Positions 1 to 9,958 of a DNA stretch of 64,000 nucleotides are shown here, piece after piece. Source of the DNA: Flavobacteriaceae bacterium. Its GTDB lineage: Bacteria; Bacteroidota; Bacteroidia; Flavobacteriales; Flavobacteriaceae. The position numbers were made by a program, and so were the translations under genes. Numbering within the stretch: the stretch's first letter is position 1; each line of letters opens with the position of its first letter. The notes below the pieces were generated by a model. That model ran no database searches, was not told the DNA's origin, and worked only from the letters and a program-made list of their open reading frames with translations. The stretch is taken from NCBI GenBank assembly GCA_947446635.1, contig CANFHF010000010.1, forward strand, positions 1 through 64,000. Direction: 5' to 3'.

Positions 1-197
1 CGATAATCTACCGTAAGCGGTAAAAAATCGATACCTGGACTTGCTTTTCTTGATGATACAACTGTTCCTAAAATAACAGTTTTACCAATTCTTACTACTA
101 CAGATCCGTCCGCTTGTTTAGCTAAACGACCTGTCTCGATTGTGATGTTTCTTCCATCACCTAAATCGATACTTTCTACAAATAATTGTGGAATCAT
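1..197 (-). CDS. pnp: Polyribonucleotide nucleotidyltransferase (PNPase), N-terminal part, truncated by window edge
   Basis: Reverse strand from ATG at 197 reads [65 protein letters not shown], typical PNPase N-terminus; sits downstream of rpsO as usual. Confidence 0.9.
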   Translation of the reverse strand, partial: MIPQLFVESIDLGDGRNITIETGRLAKQADGSVVVRIGKTVILGTVVSSRKASPGIDFLPLTVDY

Positions 198-390
198 AAA
201 TTTAATTCTTTAAGTTGAACATGGATGTTAGTTGTGTTGTTGCGTAGTTAATGCCTAAAACCCAATGAAAAACCAAACTTCCTTTTAAAAATAGCCAAAA
301 GCCACGAGGCAACAGGCATTAGTTCGAAGTAAAAATACTCCTTTTTATTTTGGCTATTGGCTTATACCTATTGCCTTTTATTAAAAACAA

Positions 391-420
391 AAAGAGGCAC
401 TTTCGCACCTCTTTGTATAT
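391..420 (-). terminator. Putative rho-independent terminator after rpsO
   Basis: Stem aaagagg/cctcttt with T-tract on the minus strand directly after the rpsO stop. Confidence 0.6.
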
Positions 421-423
421 TGA

Positions 424-690
424 TTATTTTCTGATATTCAATACTTTGATAATCTCACGATATCTGTTGATTTCTGTTTTCTTCAAGTAATCTAACAAAC
501 TTCTTCTTTTACCTACTAGCAATACTAAGGAACGCTCTGTGTTATAATCATGACGATTTTTTTTCAAGTGCTCTGTTAAGTGGCTAATTCTAAAAGTAAA
601 TAAAGCAATTTGCGCTTCTGACTTACCTGTGTTTGTAACTTCTCCGTGTTTAGCGAAGATTTCTTCTTTAACTTCTTTTGTTAAATACAT
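424..690 (-). CDS. rpsO: 30S ribosomal protein S15
   Basis: 88 aa with S15 motif TGKSEAQIALFTFRISHLTEHLKKNRHDYNTERSLVLLVGKRRSLLDYLKK. Confidence 0.97.
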   Translation of the reverse strand: MYLTKEVKEEIFAKHGEVTNTGKSEAQIALFTFRISHLTEHLKKNRHDYNTERSLVLLVGKRRSLLDYLKKTEINRYREIIKVLNIRK

Positions 691-953
691 TCCAATATTA
701 TTTAAATGATTATTATGTATGTCTTACATCTATTGCAAGACGGCTGCAAAAGTACTGTTTATTTTTTAAAATACAAATAAAATTTAATCACTATCGTTTA
801 ATTATAACCTCCTGATATACAATGAATAAATAAATTATCAAAAAACAATATAAAAAGAAGCTAAAGTTGAAGCAGAATATTAAAATATAAAATAAAAATT
901 AGCACTTCCAATTTGCTATATACAAAGCCTATAATTTTCAAATATATGTTAGT

Positions 954-2006
954 TTAGTTTCTAAAAGCATCCAATGCAGTTGAAGGTTTTCCATTAAATT
1001 GCCAGCAATTTAATTGATAACAACTCCATCTTTTATCTCCTTCGGGCTCCCAATAAATTACCCCAAGTCCTTTTTGATTTGGAACATTTTTTACTGCATA
1101 AATTGTTGCAGCAAGCATGTTATAAGTGTTTTGAACTAAGGTAAAATCGCCACCAACTTCCACAACCATAACTTCTTTGCCGTAACGTGAAACCATATCG
1201 TTGAGGTTATTTTGCAAATCTGAAATCGAGGCCGTATAATCGCTATTGATCCAATAGGGATAATACGAAAGTCCAATTACGTCATATTTTACATTATTTG
1301 TTCGGACATTATCAAAAAACCACCTGAAGAGAGTATTATCATGTCCGTTGTTAATGTGCACTACCACTTTTATTGAAGAATCAATTGCTTTTGTAGCTTC
1401 ATAGCCTTTATTTAATAATTGTGCCAATTGACCAAAATGAGTATAACTTCCTTCTGGCCATAACATTCCACTTGCGATTTCATTGCCAATTTGAACCCAT
1501 TCTGGAGTTACTCCTTCAGTTTTTAGTGCAGTTAGAACTTCAAAAGTATGGTTGTAAACATCCGTCAATAATAATGGAAAAGAGTGATTTGCCCAAGCAG
1601 CAGGTTTGGTTTGGTGTCCGGGATCTGCCCAAGTATCACTATAATGAAAGTCAATCATAATGCGCATTCCCATATTTTTTGCTCTCAATGCCATTGCAAC
1701 AGTTTCGTCTTTGCTGCAGTGCCCATTTGTTCTATCATTGGAAGGATTCACAAAAACACGCAAACGAATTGTATTAATTCCACGATCTTTCAGCAGCTGC
1801 AAGCAGTTTTTTTCTGTTCCATCGGTATCGTAAAATTTATATCCTGTCGCTTCCATTTGTGACAACCAACCCACATCAGCTCCTTTTGCAAAAGCATTTG
1901 TAATTATAGGTTTAGTGCTTGGGGTTTGAGATTTACTGCATGAAGGAAACAGCATTGATATTAATAGTACCAACGGAAGTAGCACTTTAGATTTTGGATT
2001 TTTCAT
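954..2006 (-). CDS. Glycoside hydrolase family 53 arabinogalactan endo-beta-1,4-galactanase, lipoprotein
   Basis: Lipobox MLFPSCSKS; GH53-type motifs KGADVGWLSQMEATGYKFYD, GINTIRLRVFVNP, IDFHYSDTWADPGHQTKPAAW, QIGNEI. Confidence 0.9.
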   Translation of the reverse strand: MKNPKSKVLLPLVLLISMLFPSCSKSQTPSTKPIITNAFAKGADVGWLSQMEATGYKFYDTDGTEKNCLQLLKDRGINTIRLRVFVNPSNDRTNGHCSKDETVAMALRAKNMGMRIMIDFHYSDTWADPGHQTKPAAWANHSFPLLLTDVYNHTFEVLTALKTEGVTPEWVQIGNEIASGMLWPEGSYTHFGQLAQLLNKGYEATKAIDSSIKVVVHINNGHDNTLFRWFFDNVRTNNVKYDVIGLSYYPYWINSDYTASISDLQNNLNDMVSRYGKEVMVVEVGGDFTLVQNTYNMLAATIYAVKNVPNQKGLGVIYWEPEGDKRWSCYQLNCWQFNGKPSTALDAFRN

Positions 2007-2157
2007 GGTTTAATAAATTTCAAATTTATAAATGAACGAATCAAATATAATCAATTAAGATCTTCAATTTGAATAATAAACAGATAAGGGGTTTAAAGTA
2101 AAGTGTATAAAATGCTATTTATTATTTTATTGCGCTTGGTTTCAGTGATTGTTTAAA

Positions 2158-2613
2158 CTAAAACAACTTCGCCACTTCAGCATTCACGAACTTTAAAAAC
2201 CGTTCGTCGGCTTCAGAAAATGGATTTAAAACATGACTGTCAATATCGATTTGTCCAATATTCTCTCCATTTACAAATAATGGCACTACGATTTCTGACT
2301 TTACCGTGAGGCTACAGGCAATATAATTGTCTTGGGCTGCAACATCTGGAACTACAAAATTGGCATTAGAAACCGCCACTTGACCGCAAATGCCTTTTCC
2401 GAATGGGATAACGGCATGGTCAGTTGGTGTTCCTGTATAAGGTCCAAGGTGTAGTGTTTTAGTTTCTGGATTAGCAAAATAAAAACCAACCCAGTTGTAA
2501 TAATCAATCGATTCTTGTAGGAGTTGGCAAATTTTCAAAAGTTTTTCATCTCTTGAAATCAGCGAATTTGAAATAATTTTACTTACTTTAGGTTTTAATT
2601 CTTCATAAGCCAT
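2158..2613 (-). CDS. GAF domain protein, free methionine-(R)-sulfoxide reductase-like
   Basis: NWVGFYFANPETKTLHLGPYTGTPTDHAVIPFGKGICGQVA...CSLTVKSEIVVPLFVNGENIGQIDIDSH typical of the fRMsr family. Confidence 0.85.
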   Translation of the reverse strand: MAYEELKPKVSKIISNSLISRDEKLLKICQLLQESIDYYNWVGFYFANPETKTLHLGPYTGTPTDHAVIPFGKGICGQVAVSNANFVVPDVAAQDNYIACSLTVKSEIVVPLFVNGENIGQIDIDSHVLNPFSEADERFLKFVNAEVAKLF

Positions 2614-2684
2614 AGCTTTAAATTTTTGTAAAAGTATTTAAATAGAATCTTCTAATTTTATATAAATTTGTTAAAAATCAGATT

Positions 2685-3242
2685 TTGAAAAAGTATTTCA
2701 GTCTCTACAAACCATTCTTGCTATTTTTAGGAAAGTTTTTGCTGGCTTATATTCTGTTGACTTTTATATATCAAAGTTATTTAAGACAATTTAATGTTGA
2801 AAAATTTGAGGTTGATGGTTTTACAAAATTAGTTGCGAGTCAGGCAAAAGAAGCAATGCTTTTTTTTCATTTTAAGGCTGATATAAAAACAAATGTAAAG
2901 GAATCAGGAATTAATTTGTTTTATAATAAAAAATTGATAGCGCAAATTATTGAAGGCTGTAATGGCGTGAGTGTGATTATTTTGTTTGTTTCTTTTGTGA
3001 TTGCCTTTTCAGGAAAAATAAAACCAACTGTTTTATATATACTTGGAGGCACTTTGCTTATTCATATTTTGAATGTCTTACGAATTTCATCCCTATGTGT
3101 TTTGATGTATTATTTTCCCAAACAAGAACACCTATTCCACGGAGTGATTTTTCCATTGTTTATTTATGGAGTTGTTTTTATTTTATGGATTATTTGGGTC
3201 AATAAATTTTCATTGTATGCTACAAAAACTATTAAGTCATAA
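2685..3242 (+). CDS. xrtF: Exosortase family protein XrtF
   Basis: Multi-TM protein with exosortase Cys/Arg/His triad context (EGCNGVSV, NVLRI, HGVIFP); probable TTG start. Confidence 0.82.
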   Translation: MKKYFSLYKPFLLFLGKFLLAYILLTFIYQSYLRQFNVEKFEVDGFTKLVASQAKEAMLFFHFKADIKTNVKESGINLFYNKKLIAQIIEGCNGVSVIILFVSFVIAFSGKIKPTVLYILGGTLLIHILNVLRISSLCVLMYYFPKQEHLFHGVIFPLFIYGVVFILWIIWVNKFSLYATKTIKS

Positions 3243-3660
3243 AGCAAGAATTTTATTGGGAATTACACTTGTTCTTTTGTTAGTCTTAATTCGGGCATAT
3301 GAGGACAGCTTGTTTTATGACCCCTTTTTGAATTATTTCAAATCAGATTATTATAATTGGCCCTTGCCAAAAATAAATAATATCCAATTATTTTTTGGGT
3401 TGGGTTCCAGGTATTTTTTAAATATGAGTATCTCTTTAGCTATAATTTTTGTTTTGTTTAAAGATGTTGAAGCCATCAAATTTGCATCAATAGTTTACTT
3501 ATTATTTTTTATAATTCTTATTTTCACTTTCTTTTTTGTCTTTTATTTTTTTGGAGAAACTAATAAAATGACCTTGTTTTATATCCGACGATTTTTGATT
3601 CAGCCGATTTTATTAGTATTGTTTTTGCCAGCATTTTACTATCAAAAACAAAACAACTAG
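3217..3660 (+). CDS. Exosortase F system-associated membrane protein
   Basis: Overlaps the 3' end of xrtF; ATG at 3217 gives MLQKLLSHKARILLGITLVLLLVLIRAYEDSLFYDPFLNYFKSDY, multi-TM. Confidence 0.75.
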   Translation: MLQKLLSHKARILLGITLVLLLVLIRAYEDSLFYDPFLNYFKSDYYNWPLPKINNIQLFFGLGSRYFLNMSISLAIIFVLFKDVEAIKFASIVYLLFFIILIFTFFFVFYFFGETNKMTLFYIRRFLIQPILLVLFLPAFYYQKQNN

Positions 3661-3721
3661 TCTTTTTTTCGTATCTTTAGTAGCCCCCTCTTTGATTTAA
3701 TAACGGTTAAATCACGCACTA

Positions 3722-4552
3722 ATGAAAATAGTAAAGCATTCCGGGAACATTGTTGATTATAATCCATTAAAACTTGAACAATCCCTCTTGAAATCTGGAG
3801 CAAGTAATCTGGAGGTTGAAACTATTTTACATACTATTGAAGGAGAAATCTACGAAGGAATTGCTACCAAGCAAATCTACAAGATGGCCTTCAACTTGTT
3901 AAAAAAAGTAGCTCATTCCCATGCAGCCAGATATAATTTAAAAGAAGCTATTCGATTATTAGGTCCGGCCGGGTTTTTCTTCGAAAAATATATCGCCCGA
4001 CTCTTCTTTTCGGAAAATTATCAATCGGTTACTAATTTTATTTTGCAAGGCAAGTGCGTGTCACATGAGATAGATGTATTGGTAAAAAAAGAAAATGCCA
4101 TTGCTATGATTGAATGCAAATTTCACATGGGAAAAGATGCTAATTCAGATGTTAAGGTTCCGATGTATATTTTATCACGTTTTAACGATTTAAAGGATAA
4201 TCGGCATACTATATTTACCCGAAACGACACTCTTTCTAAATGTTGGATTGTTACCAATAATCGGTTTACGACAGAAGCCATTGCTTTTGCGAAATGTTCA
4301 AAACTTAATTTATTGAGTTGGAATTATCCAGATAATAACAATTTAAAAACTAAAAACGACACAAATTTCCTCTACCCAATAACTTGTTTAACGACTTTAT
4401 CCCTTGCCGAAAAAGATAAATTACTGGTTCTAGATCTAATTTTGGTAAAAGAACTCATAAATAATTCAGAATGTTTAGAAAAAATTGGGTTGAGTTCCAA
4501 TAGAATCAAAAACGTTTTGAAAGAGGCCTCAGAATTGTGTAGATATATTTAA
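3722..4552 (+). CDS. ATP-cone domain fused to restriction-endonuclease-like (Mrr-type) domain
   Basis: N-terminus IVKHSGNIVDYNPLKLEQSLLKSGAS resembles ATP-cone; C-terminal half has HEIDVLVKKENAIAMIECKFHMGK, a PD-(D/E)xK-like core (D...ECK). Confidence 0.8.
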   Translation: MKIVKHSGNIVDYNPLKLEQSLLKSGASNLEVETILHTIEGEIYEGIATKQIYKMAFNLLKKVAHSHAARYNLKEAIRLLGPAGFFFEKYIARLFFSENYQSVTNFILQGKCVSHEIDVLVKKENAIAMIECKFHMGKDANSDVKVPMYILSRFNDLKDNRHTIFTRNDTLSKCWIVTNNRFTTEAIAFAKCSKLNLLSWNYPDNNNLKTKNDTNFLYPITCLTTLSLAEKDKLLVLDLILVKELINNSECLEKIGLSSNRIKNVLKEASELCRYI

Positions 4553-4583
4553 TTACTTTTTTTTAATTTAAAATATAGAAATT

Positions 4584-5942
4584 ATGAAAGTTAAATTCAT
4601 TGGTGGTGTAGGAACTGTAACGGGTTCTAAAACAGTAATAGAAAGTAATGGAATTAGAATTCTAGTCGATTGCGGACAATTTCAAGGTGTCAAACCTTTA
4701 CGGGAGCTCAATTGGGAGTCGTTACCCGTTTTGCCTTCGAGTATTGATTTTGTATTACTTACCCACGGCCATTTAGATCATTGTGGTTGGCTGCCCAGAT
4801 TAGTTCACCAGGGTTTTAAAGGTAAAATTTATTGCACCAGCCCAACCAAGGATGTTGCTAAACTGATTCTTTTAGATAGTGCCAAGATCCAAGAAGAAGA
4901 TGCTAATAGGGCTAATAAGGAAAAATATTCTAAACACGAAATAGCAGAGCCCTTATATACTGTCAAACAAGCGGAACAAGTTCTCCCACTTTTTAGAGTG
5001 GTTCGGCCCAATGAGCAAATCTATTTGGATGCTGAGATTTCAGCTGTTTTCACTAATGCAGGCCATATCATAGGGGCTTGTAGTATTGAGTTAAATCTAG
5101 AAAATAAAACCTTGGTTTTTTCTGGAGACCTTGGTCGGGACAACGATGTGTTGATGTATCCACCTATGAAACCCAAAAAAGCAGATTATGTATTTCTGGA
5201 AAGCACTTATGGAAATCGTCTTCATCCCAATACGGATCCCAAAGTAGAACTTGAAATGTATATCAACAATACGGTGCTAAAAGGAGGAACAGTCATCATT
5301 CCAAGTTTTGCCGTAGAGCGTGCGCAAACCGTAATGTATTTGCTATGGCAGCTCAGAGAAGAAGGGCGGATTCCAAAAATACGTTATATAATTGATACCC
5401 CAATGGGAATTAGTGCCTTAGAAATTTTTTCCAATAATAGAAAATGGCATAAGTTACCAGAACAACATTACATAGGAATGTGCAACATGTTTTCGATGAT
5501 TTCTGAGTATCAAGAAACCATTGAGGCTATTTATGACGAGCAACCCAAAGTGGTTATTGCAGCCAGCGGAATGATTACAGGCGGTAGGGTACTGAGTTAT
5601 TTAGAACGGTATATTGAGTTGCCAGAAACCACAGTTATTATTATTGGTTACCAAGCCGAAGGAACTCTGGGTAGAAAGTTATTAGAAGGTGATAAAGAAG
5701 TTAAAATTTACGGAAAATACTATCCTGTAAAAGCTAATATTCTCGAGATAGAAGGGCTGTCTGCCCATGGAGATCAGAAAGATTTAGTCAATTGGCTTTC
5801 TGCATTAGAAAATAAACCTACAAAAGTGTTTTTAGTCCATGGGGAAAAACAGCCAGCGGACGAACTTCGAATAAAAATTATTGAAAGATATGGGTTTGAT
5901 TGCACCATCCCTTTGATGGGACAAGAGTTTGAACTGAAGTAA
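4584..5942 (+). CDS. MBL-fold metallo-hydrolase with beta-CASP / RNA-specificity domains
   Basis: LTHGHLDHCGWLP metal motif, GAGHIIGACSIEL-type motif, SGDLGRDND, ASGMITGGRVLSYL, LSAHGDQKDLVNWL. Confidence 0.93.
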   Translation: MKVKFIGGVGTVTGSKTVIESNGIRILVDCGQFQGVKPLRELNWESLPVLPSSIDFVLLTHGHLDHCGWLPRLVHQGFKGKIYCTSPTKDVAKLILLDSAKIQEEDANRANKEKYSKHEIAEPLYTVKQAEQVLPLFRVVRPNEQIYLDAEISAVFTNAGHIIGACSIELNLENKTLVFSGDLGRDNDVLMYPPMKPKKADYVFLESTYGNRLHPNTDPKVELEMYINNTVLKGGTVIIPSFAVERAQTVMYLLWQLREEGRIPKIRYIIDTPMGISALEIFSNNRKWHKLPEQHYIGMCNMFSMISEYQETIEAIYDEQPKVVIAASGMITGGRVLSYLERYIELPETTVIIIGYQAEGTLGRKLLEGDKEVKIYGKYYPVKANILEIEGLSAHGDQKDLVNWLSALENKPTKVFLVHGEKQPADELRIKIIERYGFDCTIPLMGQEFELK

Positions 5943-6116
5943 TGAGTTAATTTCTCACTTTTAACATAAATTAGAAACGAACAGTAAGTTTAATCAGTAA
6001 TTTTGACCGATGAGGTGTTATAAATAAATTTATTTTTCATTCGTATCCTTGTTGGTAAGAAGCCCTTTTATTGAAAAATCACGAAATACCTCAGGTAATT
6101 TATCAATGATCAAACT

Positions 6117-7067
6117 ATGAATTTCACTACTAAAGTTCCCATCGCCAAAAATAAATACCCATTAGATTACAATTCTAAAATTATGTCTTTGGGTTCTTGC
6201 TTTGCTGTGAATATGGCCGATAAATTAGATTATTTTAAGTTCGAAAGCAATTGTAACCCATTTGGCATTATTTTTAATCCCGTTTCTATTGAAAAGCTAG
6301 TTTATAGGATAATACATTCAATAATATATACGGAAAAAGACATTTTTTTTCATAATGAAAGTTGGCATTGTTATGAAGTCCATTCGAAGATTAGCAATCC
6401 CGATAAAGCAGCATTTCTCAAGAGTCTCAATAGAATAAGTAAACAAGCAAATCAGCAAATAATCGATGCCACACATTTTATAATTACTTTGGGAACTGCT
6501 TGGGTTTATAGAAATATAGAAACTAATGAAGTTGTCGCCAATTGCCATAAAGTGCCTCAAAAACATTTCAAGAAACAATTACTTTCCATTGAAGAAATTA
6601 TCCAAAGTTTAGAGAATAGTATTCGGTTAATTAGAGCTATAAATTCAAAAGCCAATTTCATTTTCACGGTTTCGCCCGTACGTCATATCAAAGATGGTTT
6701 TGTGGAAAATCAATGGAGTAAAGCACATTTGATAACTGCCATCCACAACATTAGTAAGGGTCAATTATCATTTGTCAATTATTTTCCTTCCTACGAAATA
6801 ATGATGGACGAACTTAGAGATTATCGTTTTTACGCAGAAGATCTATTGCATCCAAGCCAAATTGCGATTGATTATATATGGGAACGTTTTTTTGAAACTA
6901 CTATTTCAGAAGAATGGTATTCGACAATGGAAGAAATTGCCGATATTCAAAAAGGCTTAGCACACCGACCTTTTAATGCCAATTCCGAAAGTCATCGGCA
7001 GTTTTTATTAAAACTTCAAAGCAAAATAAGGGACATTCAAAATCAATTTTCTAGAATTGAATTTTGA
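6117..7067 (+). CDS. GSCFA domain protein
   Basis: IMSLGSCFAVNMADKL...NPFGIIFNPVSI...FIITLGTAWVYR...FTVSPVRHIKDGF...EDLLHPSQIAIDYIWERF. Confidence 0.93.
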   Translation: MNFTTKVPIAKNKYPLDYNSKIMSLGSCFAVNMADKLDYFKFESNCNPFGIIFNPVSIEKLVYRIIHSIIYTEKDIFFHNESWHCYEVHSKISNPDKAAFLKSLNRISKQANQQIIDATHFIITLGTAWVYRNIETNEVVANCHKVPQKHFKKQLLSIEEIIQSLENSIRLIRAINSKANFIFTVSPVRHIKDGFVENQWSKAHLITAIHNISKGQLSFVNYFPSYEIMMDELRDYRFYAEDLLHPSQIAIDYIWERFFETTISEEWYSTMEEIADIQKGLAHRPFNANSESHRQFLLKLQSKIRDIQNQFSRIEF

Positions 7068-7105
7068 ATATGGTAATAGGAATTAATAAAGATTCTATTA
7101 CTTTT

Positions 7106-7642
7106 TTATTTAGATTTCGGGGGATATTGTGCCAGAATCTTTGCCACAAACGCATTAATTTGTCCTGCCTTTTCATTTCTATTTTGAGTTAGATATCCTA
7201 CTCCTTCTCCTTGCCAAACCAATTCTTTCTTCTTAGCATCAATCAAATCAATATAGAGCGTTCCTTCGGTTGAGGTGGTAACATACGTTTGTCCACCCCA
7301 TAAATAAGGATTCCAGCCCCAGCGCCAACCATAGCCCCATCCCGCATTGTATTGATTAACATCAACCTGTTCTCTTTCTTTTGTAAAAATGTTAATCAGT
7401 AAATCAGGGGTTTCGCTTTTAGACATTCCCTTTTTATCGAGTTCAATTTCGATGGCATACAAAATACGTTTCTTATCCAATTCAGAAATTTGCACTTTGT
7501 CAATACCGCTCCTATGGAACGCATACGTTTTGTACTGGCTAAAATCGATACTCTTGTCAAAGTCTGAATACACACTTATCGAGGTGCCGCAAGATTCGAA
7601 GATAAAAACTAGAAGTAGCGAAAGTAATTTAATTGTTTTCAT
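7106..7642 (-). CDS. DUF4136-type lipoprotein
   Basis: Lipobox FIFESCGTS; YSDFDKSIDFSQYKTYAF ... TEGTLYIDLIDAKKKELVWQGEGVG. Confidence 0.82.
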   Translation of the reverse strand: MKTIKLLSLLLVFIFESCGTSISVYSDFDKSIDFSQYKTYAFHRSGIDKVQISELDKKRILYAIEIELDKKGMSKSETPDLLINIFTKEREQVDVNQYNAGWGYGWRWGWNPYLWGGQTYVTTSTEGTLYIDLIDAKKKELVWQGEGVGYLTQNRNEKAGQINAFVAKILAQYPPKSK

Positions 7643-7903
7643 TTTTTGTAGTTTAAGGTTAAATACTAAAAGTCGTTTGTGAATTAAATTTAGAAGGATT
7701 AAAAACTATTGAATATCAGTACTTTGTACTCTATTTTGTTTCATCAAGAATCATACCAAATCCGGTATTCAAGACATAGCGCAAACCCAAGGCAGTTACT
7801 CAATTAAAAATCTAAATACCGACAAAAATGTTGCTTTACACTTTTTACTATTGTCCTTATCAGTAGTAAAAAAAGCCATTGATACAATCAATACCAAACG
7901 GGA

Positions 7904-8128
7904 TTACTTTTTTAAATCACCCGTTTTTTTGTCAAATCCATACGGACAATGGCGACAGTCACTCTTACAGCAATACCCTCTTTTTAAATGGTATTTTTCG
8001 GTAAAGCATTTATAGCCTTCTAGTGTATAATAAAAATCTTCACCTTCGATTAATTTATTTTCATTACTAGGTTCATTCATAGGTACAAATTTATAAACTT
8101 TAAATCCAATGGTTATTGTTATTGACAT
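7904..8128 (-). CDS. Small Cys-rich DUF5522-type protein
   Basis: EGEDFYYTLEGYKCFTEKYHLKRGYCCKSDCRHCPYGFDKK. Confidence 0.8.
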   Translation of the reverse strand: MSITITIGFKVYKFVPMNEPSNENKLIEGEDFYYTLEGYKCFTEKYHLKRGYCCKSDCRHCPYGFDKKTGDLKK

Positions 8129-8183
8129 AAATATTTAATATTGAAGTGATTTGGGTTATTGGTTTTACTAAACTTTAAAATTT

Positions 8184-8191
8184 TACATTTG
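8184..8191 (+). promoter_or_regulatory. Candidate Bacteroidota -7 box (TAnnTTTG)
   Basis: TACATTTG 19 nt upstream of the predicted start of 8210..9106, with a TTG at 8159; motif match only. Confidence 0.4.
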
Positions 8192-8209
8192 CAATATTAA
8201 TAGTCCAAT

Positions 8210-9106
8210 TTGAACCAACACTTATCCATACTATTCCCTAATTCTATTTCCGTTCATATGAAGCGGGAAGACTTGATTCACCCTATTGTTTCCGGGAATA
8301 AATTTCGAAAGCTGAAATACAACCTGATTCAGGCAAAAACAGAAAACCAACACACAGTACTCACTTTTGGGGGCGCCTTTTCCAATCATATCGCTGCGGT
8401 GGCTTTTGCAGGAAAGGAACAAAATTTCAAAACCATCGGGATTATTCGAGGGGAGGAATTGAAAAATAAAATTTCCGAAAATCCAACCTTACAGTTTGCC
8501 CAAGATTGCGGAATGCAATTGGAGTTTGTTACTCGGGAAGCCTATCGCCAGAAAACCGAACATGGGTTTTTGGAAAATTTGAGAACCAAATTTGGTGCGT
8601 TTTATCTTATCCCAGAGGGCGGAACCAACGAACTTGCGATTAAAGGCTGTGAGGAAATTCTAACTATTGCAGATGCTGCATTTGATTATATCTGCTGCCC
8701 CATCGGAACTGGCGGAACAATCACAGGAATAATTAATAGCCTTTTGCCACACCAAAAAGTTTTAGGATTTCCGGCATTAAAAGGGGAATTTTTAAAAGAT
8801 GAAATTCGTATTTTTGCACGGAACGACAAATGGGAAGTAATTACTGAGTATCATTTTGGCGGATACGGGAAAGTAACCTCGGAATTAATCGGTTTTGTAA
8901 ATCAGTTTTATAAGGAAAATAAAATTCCTTTGGACCCAATTTATACCGCGAAGATGGTTTTTGGTGTTATGGATTTGATTGACAAAGATTATTTTCGGGA
9001 AAAATCAAAAATTTTACTCATTCACACCGGTGGAATTCAAGGAATTCAAGGTATGAATTTGAAATTAAAAGAAAAAAAATTACTTACAATAAATTTCGAT
9101 GATTAA
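8210..9106 (+). CDS. PLP-dependent 1-aminocyclopropane-1-carboxylate deaminase / D-cysteine desulfhydrase family
   Basis: KREDLIHPIVSGNKFRKLKYNL, TFGGAFSNHIAAVAFAG, PIGTGGTITGI, HTGGIQG; probable TTG start. Confidence 0.87.
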   Translation: MNQHLSILFPNSISVHMKREDLIHPIVSGNKFRKLKYNLIQAKTENQHTVLTFGGAFSNHIAAVAFAGKEQNFKTIGIIRGEELKNKISENPTLQFAQDCGMQLEFVTREAYRQKTEHGFLENLRTKFGAFYLIPEGGTNELAIKGCEEILTIADAAFDYICCPIGTGGTITGIINSLLPHQKVLGFPALKGEFLKDEIRIFARNDKWEVITEYHFGGYGKVTSELIGFVNQFYKENKIPLDPIYTAKMVFGVMDLIDKDYFREKSKILLIHTGGIQGIQGMNLKLKEKKLLTINFDD

Positions 9107-9953
9107 AAGAAGCCTCCTTTTTAGTATAACCTTGCTTATCGTAAGTTGCAACACAAATAAGGCTTTGATTCAAACGACTCGGAAAGGTTCCACGTATAAT
9201 AATACAGCTGCAAGAGCCTATAAAAAATCAGCTATAAAGAAATCAAACGATTCAAAAAAAACGAGTGCCGATAGCCCAAAAATAGAAATGCTTGAAGCGA
9301 CAAGCTGCGTAAAAGTCACCAATGAAATGATTTTGGCTTATATCAATAGTTACAAAGAGGTAGCGCAAGCCAATATGAAAAAGTACGGCATTCCAGCTAG
9401 TATTATTTTGGGACAAGCCTTGCTGGAATCAGGTTCCGGAACGGGAAATTTATGTGTACAAGCCAACAATCATTTTGGTATAAAATGCAACAAAGACTGG
9501 TCGGGAGCAACGGTACGATATGATGACGATACAGTCGATGAGTGTTTTAGAAAGTATAACAACCCATTTGATTCCTTTCAGGATCATGCACTATTTTTAT
9601 CAGGAAAGACAAGATATGCGCCACTTTTTGAATTAAACAAAACTGATTATAAGGCGTGGGCCGAAGGCTTAAAAAAGGCTGGCTATGCTACGGATACTCT
9701 ATATCCAAACAAATTAATTACTTTAATTGAAAAATACCAACTGTATAAATACGATACTGAAGTTGGGGGTGTATTTACAACAAATGATATAACAAGCATC
9801 TCTTCGGATTCAGATCGACACATCGTTGCAAAAGGAGATACCTTGTATTCCATTTCTAAAAAATATAATATCTCCATTGAAGATTTGAAAAAGCAAAATA
9901 ATATTTTTGACAACGCCATTTCAATAGGACAATCCATACTAATATTAAAATAA
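9099..9953 (+). CDS. Glucosaminidase-domain lipoprotein with C-terminal LysM
   Basis: Lipobox [43 protein letters not shown]-terminal [29 protein letters not shown]. Confidence 0.92.
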   Translation: MIKRSLLFSITLLIVSCNTNKALIQTTRKGSTYNNTAARAYKKSAIKKSNDSKKTSADSPKIEMLEATSCVKVTNEMILAYINSYKEVAQANMKKYGIPASIILGQALLESGSGTGNLCVQANNHFGIKCNKDWSGATVRYDDDTVDECFRKYNNPFDSFQDHALFLSGKTRYAPLFELNKTDYKAWAEGLKKAGYATDTLYPNKLITLIEKYQLYKYDTEVGGVFTTNDITSISSDSDRHIVAKGDTLYSISKKYNISIEDLKKQNNIFDNAISIGQSILILK

Positions 9954-9958
9954 AACAG

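Noticed and set aside
5998-6118. Minus-strand reading ...SLIIDKLPEVFRDFSIKGLLTNKDTNEK* before the GSCFA gene
   Set aside because: Coding-like but very short, without a clear start and overlapping the GSCFA start; could be chance
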